IMG/VR virus record: IMGVR_UViG_3300025131_000265
Coordinates: 1-30,156 of that record
Source: a virus
Length of the DNA: 30,156 bases
Strand: one strand, 5' to 3'
Shown here: in pieces, positions 10,159 to 17,182 of the stretch
Layout of the letters: each line of letters begins with the position of its first letter
How positions within the stretch are numbered: position 1 is the first letter of the stretch
The notes under the pieces: generated by a model
What the model was told of the DNA's origin: nothing
Database searches by the model: none
What the model saw: only the letters and a program-made list of their open reading frames with translations
Program-made: the position numbers and the translations under genes

Positions 10159-10530
10159 ATGTTACAAGCACTTATAGGACCAGTAGCTTCACTACTGGAT
10201 AAATTTATACCCGATGCTGATACTAAGCAGAAGTTAGCATATGATATAGCAACCTTAGCTGAGAGACAAGCTCACGAAATTGCTATAGCACAAATAGAAG
10301 TAAACAAAGAAGACGCCAAAGGTAATTGGTTTCAAGCGGGTTGGCGACCAGCGTGTGCTTGGGTATGTGTAGCTGGATTTACAGTTAACTTTTTAATTAG
10401 CCCATTAGCAGATCCATTTGGAATTATGGTTCCGCAGGCTGATATAAGTACGATGATGCCTGTATTACTAGGTATGCTTGGATTAGCTGGTGCTAGAAGT
10501 TTTGAACGTGTTAAAAAGGTTGGAAAATAA
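10159..10530 (+). CDS. 3TM-type holin
   Basis: A 123-residue protein of the GTA_holin_3TM family. It has an amphipathic N-terminal helix and a charged Glu/Gln/Lys middle (residues 30-52). The conserved NWFQAGWRPACAWVCVAGF stretch begins a first membrane span, a second hydrophobic hairpin follows, and the protein ends with LGLAGARSFERVKKVGK. The family forms inner-membrane pores that release or activate endolysin. GAGGATTAG gives the ribosome-binding site. With the 9562-9792 product there are two holin-class proteins flanking the DUF5675 gene. Confidence 0.75.
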   Translation: MLQALIGPVASLLDKFIPDADTKQKLAYDIATLAERQAHEIAIAQIEVNKEDAKGNWFQAGWRPACAWVCVAGFTVNFLISPLADPFGIMVPQADISTMMPVLLGMLGLAGARSFERVKKVGK

Positions 10531-10543
10531 AAGGAGTAATAAA

Positions 10544-10669
10544 ATGAAATTTGATGAACTAAGTTGGATAATAATTAAAGATAATGTAGTTGATTTTTGT
10601 GAAGCACTTCCTAATATTATCTGGTATGCTGGATGGTTTGTTATTGGATTTGTAGTCGGTTCTTGGTAA
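10544..10669 (+). CDS. Small single-span membrane peptide, 41 residues
   Basis: A short gene with an excellent AAGGAG ribosome-binding site (10531-10536) seven bases before the ATG at 10544 and stop TAA at 10667-10669. The product is an acidic amphipathic N-terminus followed by one hydrophobic span (IIWYAGWFVIGFVVGSW) reaching the C-terminus. It fills the gap between the 3TM holin and the ParB-domain gene with no spare bases. The size and single span would suit a holin modulator or spanin-like accessory, but this is positional inference. Confidence 0.6.
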   Translation: MKFDELSWIIIKDNVVDFCEALPNIIWYAGWFVIGFVVGSW

Positions 10670-10672
10670 AAA

Positions 10673-12637
10673 ATGCCTGAATCTAAAAGTTCATATGCTA
10701 GAAGTTTAGTAAATAAATTATATGGTGCTGGGGAAATAGGTGCTATGATTGGTACTGCTGCTATTGCTGAACCTTTTGCTGGATATAAAGGGTTATTTAA
10801 TATTGGTCGTGGTGCTGAGCAAGGAACAGAAGCGATTGAAGCCTTTCGAGATAAATATACATATCAACCAAGATCTGAAACTGCCAGGGGATGGTTAGAA
10901 TCAGCAGCTCCTTATGTTGAGAAAGCTGGTAAGTGGATAGATAGAAAGGCAACTGATTTAGAAACTGCAACAGGTATTCCAAGAGAACTTACAAAAGGCG
11001 CTGGTCAATTTACTTTTGAAATATCCCCAATCATAGCTGGTAAAGCAATCAAAGTAGCTAAAAAATCTAAAGCTAGAACTAAGCATATTGAAAAAGAACA
11101 AAAATTACGTGATGAAGTATTAAAACGAGAAACACCAGGAACAATCTTTCCACAAAGCAGAGAGGCTAGAAAAACAGTATATGAAAAAGAACAGAAAGTA
11201 TATGATGAAGCTGAGCACGGTTACGCAGACGTACGTGAGAAATTTCCTAAACCTCTAGTATCAGAAGTTGGTATTACCCAACCGTTACCTAGAAATAAAA
11301 TGCCTGTATTACGTGAAGATCTGGGTCCCAATGATGAATGGTTATTAAGGAAACAAAGAAATGTAGATAAACAAGTTCTTAAAAGTGTACGTAAAGAAGA
11401 TAGAGATTATCGAAAAGAGCGAGGTAAATCTGTTATAACTCATTATACGGGAGATGCTGAGATAACTGGGTGGTTTAAAGGTCCTGTTATGATACCTGTT
11501 TCAAAACTTAAAGATCTTAAAGGTGTTGTTGGAGAACATCGTGGTTTCGGAGAAGGTGGGGGAGCAAGCAAACTGGCAAGAGTACATAAAAACGTTGAGA
11601 GAGCAGGATGGCATCCAGAAGCGATTATGGTAAGAGTAAATCATCATGGTAGGGCATATATTCATAATGGCAATCATAGAGTGCAAGAAGCAGTAAGATT
11701 GGGTATAAAAGAGATACCTGTTCAGTTGCAGTATACACTAGGGGGTCAAACTGTTAAAGGTCCTTGGCACGTTGATAAAGTAAAAAAGATGCACTACAAC
11801 CCCTCACCCAAAAAATTTGTAGAAACAAAGTCTGGTGAAGGTGGAGCAATTCCTCACGTTGGAAAGGGAGGACCTTTAGGAAGAAAAAAGAAAAGCATGC
11901 AAAGAATAGAAGAAAGAGATAAAGCAATAGCTGAACAAAGGCAAAGAGATTTTAGTTTAGTTAAAGAGGACATCAGCAAAGGATCACTTCCTGGTGTACG
12001 AAGAAATGAATTAGATCCTAGTACAGGGGCTATGATTTACAATAAAAATACTCGCGAAATGATTTCAAATGATTTAAATAAACCAATATGGAGTAAAGGC
12101 AATACTTTAGAAAAGGAATATGGTAAAGACTTTGATGGAATACAAGCATTTTATAAAGAACGATTAGAATATTCTAAAACATCTCCAGGTACTAAAACTT
12201 CCCCCCATTATACTAAACATAAAAGGCAAGAAGGAAAATCTGCCCAGAGAAAAATAGAATTTATGAATTATGTTCGGGGAATGATACATGAAATATATAC
12301 GACTGGTGTGCCAAATCGTGAACTTGTTATGCATAAACTTTTGACTAGAGGAAAAATAACTCCCTCAGAGCACCCAAACGCAATGAAAAATTGGATAGAT
12401 ATTAGTTTAAGAAAAACTAAATTAAGAAGTAAAGAGTATAAATTAAAAGAGGAACTTACTCAAACAGAAAATATATTTCCCAGAAATAGAATAATTAAAG
12501 ATCTAGAAAAAGTAGAAGCAGATCTTAAGAAAATAGAAACAGAGGTTGACGAAGTTACTACAGATATTCTTACTGGTGAATATCTAAAAAAAGACATCCC
12601 ATATAAACGCTTTATAGATGAATACTTAGGTATATAA
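10673..12637 (+). CDS. Late protein with ParB/sulfiredoxin-fold domain, possible injected protein
   Basis: A 654-residue protein starting three bases after the preceding stop. Residues 1-125 are Ala/Gly-rich with an IGAMIGTAAIAEPFAGYKG stretch resembling membrane-active parts of ejection proteins. Residues about 130-260 are highly charged and helical. Residues 270-353 form a ParB/Srx-like domain: a PVMIPVSKL strand, a REDLG-type lead-in upstream, and the hallmark NGNHR at 332-336 followed by an AVRLGIKEIPVQL strand. The last 280 residues are Lys/Glu-rich helices. ParB-fold domains in phage multidomain proteins occur in DNA-binding, nuclease and nucleotide-dependent effector contexts. Lying at the end of the late region, it may be packaged and injected; no activity can be assigned. 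Confidence 0.6.
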   Translation: MPESKSSYARSLVNKLYGAGEIGAMIGTAAIAEPFAGYKGLFNIGRGAEQGTEAIEAFRDKYTYQPRSETARGWLESAAPYVEKAGKWIDRKATDLETATGIPRELTKGAGQFTFEISPIIAGKAIKVAKKSKARTKHIEKEQKLRDEVLKRETPGTIFPQSREARKTVYEKEQKVYDEAEHGYADVREKFPKPLVSEVGITQPLPRNKMPVLREDLGPNDEWLLRKQRNVDKQVLKSVRKEDRDYRKERGKSVITHYTGDAEITGWFKGPVMIPVSKLKDLKGVVGEHRGFGEGGGASKLARVHKNVERAGWHPEAIMVRVNHHGRAYIHNGNHRVQEAVRLGIKEIPVQLQYTLGGQTVKGPWHVDKVKKMHYNPSPKKFVETKSGEGGAIPHVGKGGPLGRKKKSMQRIEERDKAIAEQRQRDFSLVKEDISKGSLPGVRRNELDPSTGAMIYNKNTREMISNDLNKPIWSKGNTLEKEYGKDFDGIQAFYKERLEYSKTSPGTKTSPHYTKHKRQEGKSAQRKIEFMNYVRGMIHEIYTTGVPNRELVMHKLLTRGKITPSEHPNAMKNWIDISLRKTKLRSKEYKLKEELTQTENIFPRNRIIKDLEKVEADLKKIETEVDEVTTDILTGEYLKKDIPYKRFIDEYLGI

Positions 12638-12641
12638 ACTC

Positions 12642-12899
12642 TTAGAATAATTTTCTTAAAATCTTAGTTCTGACTACAGTCCCCTTAAGTATTTCTGAAT
12701 TACCACCATGCCCATCATCATTAGTAAGTGTATTCATTACGTGATATCTTATATCGTCTTCTTTGATTAACCACCCAACAGTCTTAGCTAGTATAGGTTG
12801 TTTTTCAAGTTCCTTTAATTCGATCCACCCCGCATCTCCTGAGTGGTCATACCATTCAATTAATACTAAAGGATACTTTTTAAATTTTTTGTTTTTCAT
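12642..12899 (-). CDS. Conserved hypothetical phage protein, 85 residues
   Basis: The terminal gene of the leftward operon, converging with the ParB-domain gene at 4 bases between stops. The N-terminus (KKYPLVLIEWYDHSGDAGW) has the pattern of small phage proteins that begin with a beta strand, Asp/His and a GW turn; the rest is a mixed alpha/beta sequence ending in basic residues. It overlaps the upstream gene as ATGA, so it is probably translationally coupled. No function is known to me. Confidence 0.55.
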   Translation of the reverse strand: MKNKKFKKYPLVLIEWYDHSGDAGWIELKELEKQPILAKTVGWLIKEDDIRYHVMNTLTNDDGHGGNSEILKGTVVRTKILRKLF

Positions 12900-13159
12900 A
12901 GGTTGTTATACACTCCATTTATCATAAGTACAAATAGTAACATCTGTAAACAAATTAAGTAATTTGCTTTCTTTAGAAAGGCCCACCAAGCCCATATTAT
13001 ATCACTGAATGCGTTTATTAAAAATCCCTCTACGTAGTATCCTTCCGATATCAAGAATACTCCAATTACTGTAGTAATAGTTCCAATTATTTCATAAAAT
13101 TTTTCCCATTTACCCTTGATTTTAATTACATAACTGGTCACTACTGTTCTCCAACTCAT
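12896..13159 (-). CDS. Small two-span membrane protein
   Basis: An 87-residue protein with a basic N-terminal 20 residues, a hydrophobic span around residues 24-47 (IIGTITTVIGVFLISEGYY), a Trp-rich stretch (IIWAWWAFLKKANYL) and a second hydrophobic segment at the C-terminus. It overlaps the upstream DUF3310 gene by 38 bases and the downstream gene by 4. The composition indicates an inner-membrane protein. Function is unknown. Confidence 0.5.
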   Translation of the reverse strand: MSWRTVVTSYVIKIKGKWEKFYEIIGTITTVIGVFLISEGYYVEGFLINAFSDIIWAWWAFLKKANYLICLQMLLFVLMINGVYNNL

Positions 13160-13349
13160 TCTTAATTAATATATTTAAGTACTCCTGAGCTTTATGTAAA
13201 TCTTCTAACCCACCCTTATATCTCCATCTCATTATGTATTTTATTACGTTACCTTCTACGTAAGGTATCTCATTTTCCATCATAAATTGTACAGGTTCTA
13301 TTTTCCACATAGCGTAGTGCTTTGGATCTTTTATGTTATCTGGATTCAT
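13122..13349 (-). CDS. DUF3310 family protein (related to C-terminal part of T7 gp1.7)
   Basis: A 75-residue protein showing the DUF3310 signature: DPKHY near the N-terminus, an IEPVQFMMEN helix, then VEGNVIKYIMRWRYKGGLED and a K-A-x-x-Y-L-N helix. The domain also occurs in T7 gp1.7, described as a nucleotide kinase, and in many phage early regions. Alone, as here, it is usually annotated only as nucleotide metabolism-associated. A GGGAG ribosome-binding site precedes the ATG, which lies inside the end of the upstream gene. It sits two genes downstream of a ribonucleotide reductase, consistent with a dNTP-supply role. Confidence 0.75.
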   Translation of the reverse strand: MNPDNIKDPKHYAMWKIEPVQFMMENEIPYVEGNVIKYIMRWRYKGGLEDLHKAQEYLNILIKNELENSSDQLCN

Positions 13350-13551
13350 ATCTTACTCCCTCATATTTTTTAAAAAGTAATCTCCACAACCAAGACCTGG
13401 TAATAGAAACACAAGTCATTATTAATGCAATCCCCATACTGTCAAAGATTGTTGGGTGAAATCCAAATATAGGGAAGATATATAATTGGACAACAACTGC
13501 TAAGAAAAAACCAGAACCAACATCAATTAAACTTTCAATAAAACTTCTCAT
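13336..13551 (-). CDS. DUF7220-like small membrane protein
   Basis: A 71-residue protein with two hydrophobic spans: SGFFLAVVVQLYIFPIFGF and a second around MGIALIMTCVSITRSW. The pattern of ESL at the N-terminus, a VQL..FP.FG segment and S.TRSW..R at the end fits a widespread phage membrane protein family annotated as DUF7220. The ATG follows the reductase stop directly (TAGATG), so expression is coupled to the reductase gene. Function is unknown. Confidence 0.6.
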   Translation of the reverse strand: MRSFIESLIDVGSGFFLAVVVQLYIFPIFGFHPTIFDSMGIALIMTCVSITRSWLWRLLFKKYEGVRYESR

Positions 13552-15420
13552 CTATATCTCGCACGAGCTTCCTGTGCAGGCTAGTTGTTGGGAACTACTT
13601 GTGTTGTCCTCTTCTTCAACTAAGAATGACCAATCCGCACTGGGAGTAACCCTTAACGCTTCCTCGTATTCTTCTTTGGTGCAGTCAGTGTATGGTGCTT
13701 GTTTATAGGTTCCACCATCGTAAGGTAGAAAAGATATGCCACTTATAGCATCGAAATGCTCATATACCCAAGCTCCAACTTTCATCCACTCATGCTCTCT
13801 GACATAAGCAGTAATAGATGGTTTATGCTCACACCAATTCTCTTGGTACACAAGCCAATGTTGCAACTGCTCTATAGCTGTTTTCTGGTTTCTAGTAATA
13901 GCCCCCTTAGGACTCTTACATCCAAAAGAAAATATAGTTGTTGAATCTTCTTTACCAAATGCGGGTTCCCAAGGAAATCCACATTCCTTCATAAAGGAAG
14001 TCAGAGGGTCTTTATTATCTTGACGCACTGTTCGTATATAGTATTGATTGTGACGAGGGTGTATACCACTAGCAGTATTGGTAAGCTGACTAACAGTACC
14101 ACTAGGCTTAACACAAGTAATTGCAGTACTTGGGTTAATACCGAGCTTACCCGCCCAAGTTTCATTAGTGTTGATTGCCACATCTTTCATCTCCCGTAGC
14201 CATTTTTTAGTTATGTCTCTGCAAGTACTGAGAGTTTGATGGTCCATTATGCCCGTCAATGATACTCCGAGTAATGCCTCTTCATCAGTATTCTTTTTCC
14301 AAGAAGATCTTAAATATCTGAAGTCAGTTAGGGTAGCCTGCATTGTGCCTATGATAGTAGCAATCTCTACCTTTCTCTTGAGATCTTTTAATGTATCTTT
14401 AGGTCTTACTATTACCTCAGATAAATTACAAAATTGATTAGGTCTTAATACAATCTCAGAGCATGGGTTAGTACCAAACTCCCAATCAGTATCCCTACGT
14501 TCAGGAGAGAACTTCCTAGCTGCTGTTCTGTTGAAGATACCACGTTCTCCTGAGTGGCTAAGATATAATGCTTGCCATTCAGACATAAATTGAGCCATAT
14601 CGGGGGTCTCAGTGTAACAGGCAGAATTGTTAGCTAACGCCCTTTGTCCGTTCAATTCCCACCAATTGCCAGACTTAGCTATTCTCATTCTGTCATCACT
14701 GAGATTAGATAAAGATATCAGCGCTGATCTCCTTACTCCCCCAACTACGACTATATCACCCACTTTACAACATATATCATGGCACTCTATGCTTGTAAGT
14801 TTCCTGCCCTTAGCATTAATAAAAGTATCCACAGTAAACTTAAATAAATCTTCCAATGGAGCTGGCCCTGAGGAACGCCCACCAAATGTCTTTAATCTCG
14901 CTCCAGCAGGACGAACTTTTGAAACGTCCCACGAGGGTATCCTGCCAGAATAAAGCAGGGATATAAGCTCTCTGTAAGCGCTAGACCACCCCAATTTTGA
15001 GTCAGTTACGTGTATTACAGTATTAGTATTATGCACCTCTTCAGATACTTGCGGTAGTTGGTTTATAAATTGTCTTTCTACACTAAACCCTACTCCAGTA
15101 CCACACATTAAGATATACATTATTTCATCAAATGATCGTGGATTATCTATAGGTAGATAGCTACAATTAAATCCAGCTACATTATCTCTATCCAAAGCTT
15201 TACCAGCAGTCATTAAACACCTCATAGATGGCATGACTTCTAAATTTAGTATAGATTTCTTTACTTCAGATAAATCAAATTCGTTATCAAATCTCTCAGT
15301 AAAAAAAGATATATACCTATCTACAGTTTCTTCCCAAGTCTCCCTGCGTTGTTTATCAGGAAGATGCCTTGCGTATCTACTCAAGTGTATAAACTGTTGG
15401 TATTCAGTCGGTAGGTTCAT
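13552..15420 (-). CDS. nrdJ: Adenosylcobalamin-dependent (class II) ribonucleoside-triphosphate reductase
   Basis: A 622-residue monomer-type class II reductase that would reduce ribonucleoside triphosphates to dNTPs using coenzyme B12. Visible catalytic features are the first redox Cys (C86, in FNCSYLP), the glycine-rich MCGTGVGFSVERQ segment (105-117), the radical Cys C320 in NPCSEI with N318 and E322, and the second redox Cys C331 in QFCNLSEV. KPSGTVSQL follows at 438-446, and a C-terminal CTGSSC pair (C615, C620) re-reduces the active site. It is shorter than the Lactobacillus enzyme (about 740 residues) but complete at both ends. AGAGGA lies upstream of the ATG. A B12 requirement implies a host that makes or imports cobalamin. 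Confidence 0.93.
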   Translation of the reverse strand: MNLPTEYQQFIHLSRYARHLPDKQRRETWEETVDRYISFFTERFDNEFDLSEVKKSILNLEVMPSMRCLMTAGKALDRDNVAGFNCSYLPIDNPRSFDEIMYILMCGTGVGFSVERQFINQLPQVSEEVHNTNTVIHVTDSKLGWSSAYRELISLLYSGRIPSWDVSKVRPAGARLKTFGGRSSGPAPLEDLFKFTVDTFINAKGRKLTSIECHDICCKVGDIVVVGGVRRSALISLSNLSDDRMRIAKSGNWWELNGQRALANNSACYTETPDMAQFMSEWQALYLSHSGERGIFNRTAARKFSPERRDTDWEFGTNPCSEIVLRPNQFCNLSEVIVRPKDTLKDLKRKVEIATIIGTMQATLTDFRYLRSSWKKNTDEEALLGVSLTGIMDHQTLSTCRDITKKWLREMKDVAINTNETWAGKLGINPSTAITCVKPSGTVSQLTNTASGIHPRHNQYYIRTVRQDNKDPLTSFMKECGFPWEPAFGKEDSTTIFSFGCKSPKGAITRNQKTAIEQLQHWLVYQENWCEHKPSITAYVREHEWMKVGAWVYEHFDAISGISFLPYDGGTYKQAPYTDCTKEEYEEALRVTPSADWSFLVEEEDNTSSSQQLACTGSSCEI

Positions 15421-15589
15421 GTTTTTTTAATTCCTCTATTAAATATTTTGTAAATTCTTCATCTCTTTCTTTCTCAGGTACATTAGCTTCCAGCCACTCA
15501 GCAGCAGCAAGTACATCCTCCTTATTGTTTAATTCTACAAATACCTGTGCTCTTCTTCTAGGCAAAAATGTATAATCAACATTACTCAT
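15404..15589 (-). CDS. Small hypothetical protein, 61 residues
   Basis: A short, acidic, helical protein. It has a good GGAG ribosome-binding site nine bases before the ATG, overlaps the metallophosphoesterase stop by one base (TAATG) and overlaps the reductase start by 17 bases. The C-terminal half is Glu/Lys-rich and ends in KKHEPTD. No motif is recognised. Its position suggests it helps couple translation of the reductase. Confidence 0.55.
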   Translation of the reverse strand: MSNVDYTFLPRRRAQVFVELNNKEDVLAAAEWLEANVPEKERDEEFTKYLIEELKKHEPTD

Positions 15590-16398
15590 TATAAATACTC
15601 CTCTTTTACTCTATCTATAGAGTGTTGTGTTATATCAATAGTTCCCTGACCAGTATGAGTTAGCATAACTAACCCTGACCACCAATCACATGTACTCTCG
15701 TTGCCCTCCATATATTCAGGTAGATAGTCTGCATACCAACCAACGTTACAAGATTGTATGAGAGGAGATATTGTAACATCATCAGACGTTCTCTTCATAG
15801 TATGCACACCAAATCTATGTGTGTGTCCAAATACTACTGAAGTATTATGCGTCTCCGTAGCTCTCTTAGTAACGTACTCACCGCTTATGGGTTGATTAAC
15901 TCTTCTATTCATTGGTGCGTGGGTAAATGCTGTGCCATCAATGTACACATATTGTCTATATTCTATTATGTCCCACTTATCTTTTCCCGCCCCAACAAAA
16001 TCTGTCTCGGGGAGAAACCCACTTAGTTCAGGTTTATCTAAGGTATATCTCCAAGTACGTAGTTCATGGTTTCCAAGCATCCAATATCTATTTGGGTTAT
16101 ACTTTTTAGTTTTCCACCGTGCTTGTTTTTTCCACAAGCCACGTATAGGTTTCATTATCTTTTCATAAGCTTCTATTCCTGAATCTATATCATCTTTTAA
16201 TCTCTTCCCTTCTTTTATTAAGGGCTTAGCATTGTCAAAGAAGTTTATAGAATCCAGATTCAGAAAGTCTCCTATTTGAACTATATTGTCAGGTCTATTT
16301 TCGACAATGAAGTTTCCAAGAGCTTCAAATCTGTCCTTATTATATTCAGGACCATCGTGAGAATCAGGAATCACCAGGGTCGTAGCATATTTCCTCAT
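15589..16398 (-). CDS. Calcineurin-like metallophosphoesterase
   Basis: A 269-residue protein containing all core motifs of the two-metal phosphoesterase fold: PDSH near the N-terminus (D12, H14 from the chosen start), IGDF (D44), GNHE (N110, H111), a THAP histidine (H160) and GHTHR (H192, H194). The substrate cannot be read; phage members may act on nucleotides or on DNA ends. Three in-frame ATGs lie at 16413, 16404 and 16398. I chose 16398 because only it has a GAGGA site at normal spacing. It sits between recombination nuclease and reductase genes, so nucleotide or DNA processing is the natural guess. Confidence 0.85.
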   Translation of the reverse strand: MRKYATTLVIPDSHDGPEYNKDRFEALGNFIVENRPDNIVQIGDFLNLDSINFFDNAKPLIKEGKRLKDDIDSGIEAYEKIMKPIRGLWKKQARWKTKKYNPNRYWMLGNHELRTWRYTLDKPELSGFLPETDFVGAGKDKWDIIEYRQYVYIDGTAFTHAPMNRRVNQPISGEYVTKRATETHNTSVVFGHTHRFGVHTMKRTSDDVTISPLIQSCNVGWYADYLPEYMEGNESTCDWWSGLVMLTHTGQGTIDITQHSIDRVKEEYL

Positions 16399-16591
16399 AT
16401 TCATTTTCCTCATAGTTTAAATTAAGTTCCCCACGTAGGTAGAGACTGTTTAATATGTCGTACGCCATGAGCACAGAGACAACTGAATGTTCTCCGCATT
16501 CATGGCATTCCGCCATTTCATTATCTAATCCTTTTTCAGACCTACTTCCACATCTGAAACAGTAATAGATTTCTTCTTCTCCCTTATCCAT
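16364..16591 (-). CDS. Small zinc-ribbon protein
   Basis: A 75-residue acidic protein with two CxxC knuckles (CFRCG and CHECG), 18 residues apart in a ribbon arrangement, followed by a Glu/Tyr-rich tail. It overlaps the endonuclease I gene by 67 bases at its 5' end and the phosphoesterase at its 3' end. The ribosome-binding site is weak, so coupling is likely. A nucleic-acid or protein-binding role is inferred from the ribbon only. Confidence 0.6.
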   Translation of the reverse strand: MDKGEEEIYYCFRCGSRSEKGLDNEMAECHECGEHSVVSVLMAYDILNSLYLRGELNLNYEENEYEEICYDPGDS

Positions 16592-16926
16592 TCTTTAGGC
16601 ACTTCTGTAAAACTGTACTTGAAGTCATGTCGTTTACACCACTCTGAGTACCTAGTCTTAGATGTTTTGTGCAACTTGTTATCATATTTAAACACAAACC
16701 TAATATCTAAACTAGGCTGCTGCTCCTTTATTAATAAATGTTTTGCTCTGTCGTAGGAAGTAAATCTTCCCTTGCCTTCAATTATAATTCCATTAGGTAA
16801 AACCCAATCAGGTTTATATGTATGAACTTTATAAAAAGGAATTATAAGTTTTTCGTACCTAGCTCTTGTTCCTTTTAACTTTTCAGCAATTTCTTCTTCA
16901 AATTTTGACCTGTATCTGATAGCCAT
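16525..16926 (-). CDS. Endonuclease I, T7 gp3-like Holliday junction resolvase
   Basis: A 133-residue enzyme that resolves branched DNA and, in T7-like phages, helps debranch replicating DNA. It matches Phage_endo_I: RSKFEEEIAEKL with catalytic E10, then YKPDWVLPNGIIIEGKG with D40, E50 and K52 (the nuclease-fold Asp, Glu and Lys), DRAKHLLIKEQ with the conserved basic run, and DIRFVF. The T7 enzyme has 149 residues and the same order of motifs. It overlaps the gene before it by 52 bases and the zinc-ribbon gene after it. Confidence 0.92.
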   Translation of the reverse strand: MAIRYRSKFEEEIAEKLKGTRARYEKLIIPFYKVHTYKPDWVLPNGIIIEGKGRFTSYDRAKHLLIKEQQPSLDIRFVFKYDNKLHKTSKTRYSEWCKRHDFKYSFTEVPKEWIREKKKSITVSDVEVGLKKD

Positions 16927-17078
16927 TTTTTTACGCCCTTCTGTCTAAGAACTTTTCTTAGTTGACTTGCGTGCCTCAACTCTTCTATGTCCTTTATATT
17001 AGTTTTACTAACTCCCTTCCAAAGTCTCTCTATACCAGCTCTGTCTAAGGTATCTTGTGCATCGTATTTCTTTTTCAT
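16875..17078 (-). CDS. Small basic hypothetical protein
   Basis: A 67-residue, Lys/Arg-rich helical protein (LRHASQLRKVLRQKGVKKWL near the C-terminal half). The ATG at 17078 overlaps the stop of a 35-residue membrane peptide as ATGA. A longer frame from a TTG at 17144 would run through that peptide's gene in another frame and lacks a good ribosome-binding site, so I rejected it. The basic charge suggests nucleic acid contact, but no motif is recognised. Confidence 0.5.
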   Translation of the reverse strand: MKKKYDAQDTLDRAGIERLWKGVSKTNIKDIEELRHASQLRKVLRQKGVKKWLSDTGQNLKKKLLKS

Positions 17079-17182
17079 ATCTTTAAATACAAATATATTA
17101 CGTAAGAAAAAGATGATATTATTATAGCAATAGTTGCATAACAAGCAATAGATGCTAAAATTTCTTCAAGTTTGTCGTTCAT
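17075..17182 (-). CDS. Very small membrane peptide, 35 residues
   Basis: A short gene with a clear AGGAG site nine bases before the ATG at 17182 and a TGA at 17077-17075. It overlaps the exonuclease end by 17 bases and the next start as ATGA, filling the gap exactly. The product has an acidic start (MNDKLEEIL) and one hydrophobic span (CYATIAIIISSFSYVIYLYL). It is a credible single-span peptide of unknown role. Confidence 0.55.
   Translation of the reverse strand: MNDKLEEILASIACYATIAIIISSFSYVIYLYLKI

Noticed and set aside
14627-14953. Open frame of 108 codons on the + strand.
   Set aside because: It lies wholly antisense to the reductase gene, whose catalytic motifs are intact, and has no ribosome-binding site.
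17079-17144. Extended N-terminus of the 67-residue protein from a TTG start.
   Set aside because: The region is used in another frame by a 35-residue peptide with a strong ribosome-binding site, and the ATG at 17078 is coupled to its stop.
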